From DASTCC01 sp035711465 (GTDB lineage Bacteria; Acidobacteriota; Vicinamibacteria; Vicinamibacterales; SCN-69-37), in NCBI GenBank assembly GCA_035711465.1, contig DASTCC010000227.1, positions 1 to 13,806 on the forward strand: a stretch of DNA of 13,806 nucleotides, in the 5' to 3' direction. Shown here piece by piece: positions 11,816 through 13,806 of the stretch. The notes beneath the pieces are model-generated. The model was not told where the DNA came from and did not search any database. It saw only the letters and a program-made list of their open reading frames with translations. Each line of letters opens with the position of its first letter. Within the stretch, counting starts at the first letter, position 1. The position numbers and the translations under genes were made by a program.

Positions 11816-13806
11816 GGCGAACGATGCGCAGCGCCGGCGCGAGACACGCGAGGATCGCCACCAGGGCGACCGCCACGGCGACGATAGCGTAGTTCAGCGG
11901 ATCGCGCAGCGCCGTGGTCGCGCCGGGCAATGCGCGCGCGATTGGCGTCAGCAGCAGGGCCGCTACTGCGCCGCCGGCGAGCCCGACGCCCACGAGTCGA
12001 AGGGCGCGGCCGACGACGAGCCGGACGAGCGCCGAGGGATCGGCGCCGATCGCCAGTCGCACCGCGAACTCACGCTGCCGCGACGTCACGTGGAACGAGA
12101 TGATGCCGGCCAGGCCGATGACCGCGAGCGTCAGCGCCAGCGTCGCGAACAGGCCGATGACCCAGCGGTAGAGACGGATCTCGGTGAGCGAGTCGCGGCG
12201 AATCTCCTCCATGGTCCTGATGTTGAAGACCGCGAGCGATGGCGCCACTTCGGCGATGGCCGCGCGCAACGACGGGCCGAGCGCGGCCGGCTCGGCTTCC
12301 GCTCGCACAACCAGCGACATCCCGATGTCCCCCGCCGCCGCGACGTTCTGCGCGATCGGATAGTAGATCTCCGGCACCGCGGCCTGCGCCAGCGTCACCT
12401 GCCGGACGTCGGCGATGACGCCGACGATGGTGCCGCGATCGGTCTCGACGCCGATGGGATCTTCGCCGGGAAAGTACCGTCGCGCGAGCGCGTCGTTGAT
12501 CACGATCACCCGCGGCGCGCCGTCGACGTCCTGCGCGGTGAAGCCGCGTCCGCGCCGGATCTGGATGTCGAGCGTTCTAAAGTACTCCGGCGAGACGTAG
12601 CGCAGCTCGGTCACGAGCCGATCGCGGCTGTCGCGGCCGCGAATGCGGAAGTCCGCGTCCCAGCCCCAGTGCTGAAGCGGAATCATCTGCGTCACGCCCG
12701 CCGATCTGACGCCCGGCAACGTCGAGACGCGGTCGACGATCGCCTGGTACGTCGCGGCCGGAGCTGCCGGCACCAGGTGCAAGGTCAGCACGTTCGCCGA
12801 CGTCATCCCGGCCGGCACCTGCTCGAGTCGCACCGCCTCCCGGATCACGAACAGCGCGCCGAGCGCCAGCACGGCAGCGGCGGCAACTTCGATCACCGCG
12901 AGGCCGTCACGCATCCGGCCGAACCGGCGGCCGACGGTCTGCTGCGCGCCCGCCTTCGTGATCGCGACGACGTCAACGCGCGAGGCCGCCAGCGCCGGCG
13001 CGAGACCGAACAGCATCGAGATGGTCACGCAGACGACGAAGAGAAACGCGAAGACGGACCAGTCGAGCGCCACTTCATGCGCACGCGGCAGATAGGACGC
13101 GCCGAGAGATACGAGCGCGTTGGTCACCGGCGACGCCACGATCGCGCCGGCAAGCCCGCCGAGGAGGCCGAGCATCAGGCTCTCGGCGAGACACTGCCGC
13201 ACGATCCGGCTCCGGCTGGCGCCGAGCGCGGCGTGCGTCACCACTTCGCGGACGCGCACCGTCATCTGCGCGAGCAGGAGGTTGGCGACGTTCGCGCACG
13301 CCGCCAGCACGACCAGGCCGACCGACGCGAGCAGCACCCAGAGCGCGCGGCGGACGCCGCTGACGACGATCTCGGGCAGTGAGACGACGCGGGCGTCGTA
13401 GCGCACGCCCGGCGGCGCGGCAGCCGAGAGGTTCGCGGCCAGCGCGCGCAGATCGGCCGTCGCCGCGTCGATCGAGACGCCCGGCCGCAGCCGCGCCACC
13501 ACCGATACGCGGCCGCGCCGCGCCGCGCCGGCGGCCGCCGCCGGGAACGGCCGCCACAAATCGGTGCGCGACTCGGGCAGCGCCGATCGCACGACCGACG
13601 ACGCCCGGTACGGAAACTGAAAACGATCCGGCATGACGCCGAGCACCGTGACCGGCTGTGTACCGAGCCGCACCGTACGGCCGACGATCGACGGATCGCG
13701 ACGCCAGAGTCGCGTCCAGAGCGCTTCGCTGATCACGATCACGTCGGCGGGATCGCCCGGCCGGAACGTGCGGCCGGCGATCGGAGCGGCGCCGAGCACC
13801 TCGAAC
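11784..13806 (-). CDS. Second ADOP-type MacB/FtsX-like permease (N-terminus cut by window edge)
   Basis: The frame is open from the right edge to the TAG at 11784, about 674 codons. Its first residues, FEVLGAAPIAGRTFRPGD, match the middle of the MacB periplasmic domain of the family (compare FFDVLGVRAVVGRTLRAGED in the other permease), so the true start lies outside the window and the first helix is missing; the GTG at 13799 is not the start. Numbered from that GTG: first FtsX block about 152-320 (VGLVVLAACANVANLLLAQM, VTHAALGASRSRIVRQ, LFGLAPALAASRVDVVAITK), second periplasmic domain about 330-540, second FtsX block 544-671 (FHVTSRQREFAVRLAIGADP, ending LNPNVALREG). The two permeases share layout but are clearly diverged, so this is not a recent tandem copy. 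Predicted inner-membrane protein with no adjacent ATPase; substrate unknown. Confidence 0.93.
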   Translation of the reverse strand, partial: FEVLGAAPIAGRTFRPGDPADVIVISEALWTRLWRRDPSIVGRTVRLGTQPVTVLGVMPDRFQFPYRASSVVRSALPESRTDLWRPFPAAAAGAARRGRVSVVARLRPGVSIDAATADLRALAANLSAAAPPGVRYDARVVSLPEIVVSGVRRALWVLLASVGLVVLAACANVANLLLAQMTVRVREVVTHAALGASRSRIVRQCLAESLMLGLLGGLAGAIVASPVTNALVSLGASYLPRAHEVALDWSVFAFLFVVCVTISMLFGLAPALAASRVDVVAITKAGAQQTVGRRFGRMRDGLAVIEVAAAAVLALGALFVIREAVRLEQVPAGMTSANVLTLHLVPAAPAATYQAIVDRVSTLPGVRSAGVTQMIPLQHWGWDADFRIRGRDSRDRLVTELRYVSPEYFRTLDIQIRRGRGFTAQDVDGAPRVIVINDALARRYFPGEDPIGVETDRGTIVGVIADVRQVTLAQAAVPEIYYPIAQNVAAAGDIGMSLVVRAEAEPAALGPSLRAAIAEVAPSLAVFNIRTMEEIRRDSLTEIRLYRWVIGLFATLALTLAVIGLAGIISFHVTSRQREFAVRLAIGADPSALVRLVVGRALRLVGVGLAGGAVAALLLTPIARALPGATTALRDPLNYAIVAVAVALVAILACLAPALRIVRLNPNVALREG

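Noticed and set aside
1..13806. CRISPR arrays, IS elements, tRNA/rRNA genes, phage or toxin-antitoxin genes
   Set aside because: None seen on either strand by eye: no regularly spaced direct repeats, no transposase or integrase motifs and no tRNA-like cloverleaf. A covariance-model search was not possible here.

Overview
The window is GC-rich, almost fully coding DNA that looks like a chromosome segment from an Acidobacteriota member. The call rests on family content: two MacB/FtsX-type permeases with the duplicated 'ADOP' (acidobacterial duplicated orphan permease) layout, a TonB-dependent-receptor-like protein with an N-terminal carboxypeptidase-regulatory-like domain (Oar type), a kinase-TolB-TPR fusion and a sulfatase-like enzyme with a TLPAH active site. 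A more specific placement (for example Vicinamibacteria) would be a guess. I see no tRNA, rRNA, CRISPR array, insertion sequence or phage gene.

Layout. Positions 1-5113, minus strand: a three-gene operon read right to left, ECF-type sigma factor (5113-4481), membrane Ser/Thr kinase with TolB-like and TPR domains (4506-2062), then an Oar/TonB-like outer-membrane protein (2065 to beyond position 1). The genes overlap by 26 and 4 bases, so they are very probably co-transcribed and translationally coupled. Positions 5114-5389 form a divergent regulatory gap. Positions 5390-10503, plus strand: a secreted Big-domain protein, a sulfatase-like/alkaline-phosphatase-superfamily putative lipoprotein starting 3 bases after it, and a full-length ADOP permease 134 bases further on. 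Positions 10562-11815, plus strand: a small zinc-ribbon protein and a cytoplasmic GH5-like glycoside hydrolase. Positions 11784-13806, minus strand: a second ADOP permease, cut at its N-terminus by the right edge and overlapping the hydrolase tail to tail by 32 bases.

How the genes may work together. The minus-strand operon reads as a signalling unit: a sigma factor with no visible anti-sigma gene, a transmembrane kinase that could sense the periplasm or a ligand, and a surface protein as likely output or co-sensor. The divergent genes encode exported proteins, so both arms may serve envelope or surface functions, but shared control is inference. The permeases have no ATPase gene beside them, as is usual for ADOPs. 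Every family here is recognisable; the most interesting points are the overlapping sigma-kinase-receptor operon, the Thr-type 'sulfatase' lacking the expected C-terminal TPR array, and the undefined C-terminal domain of the secreted Big protein.
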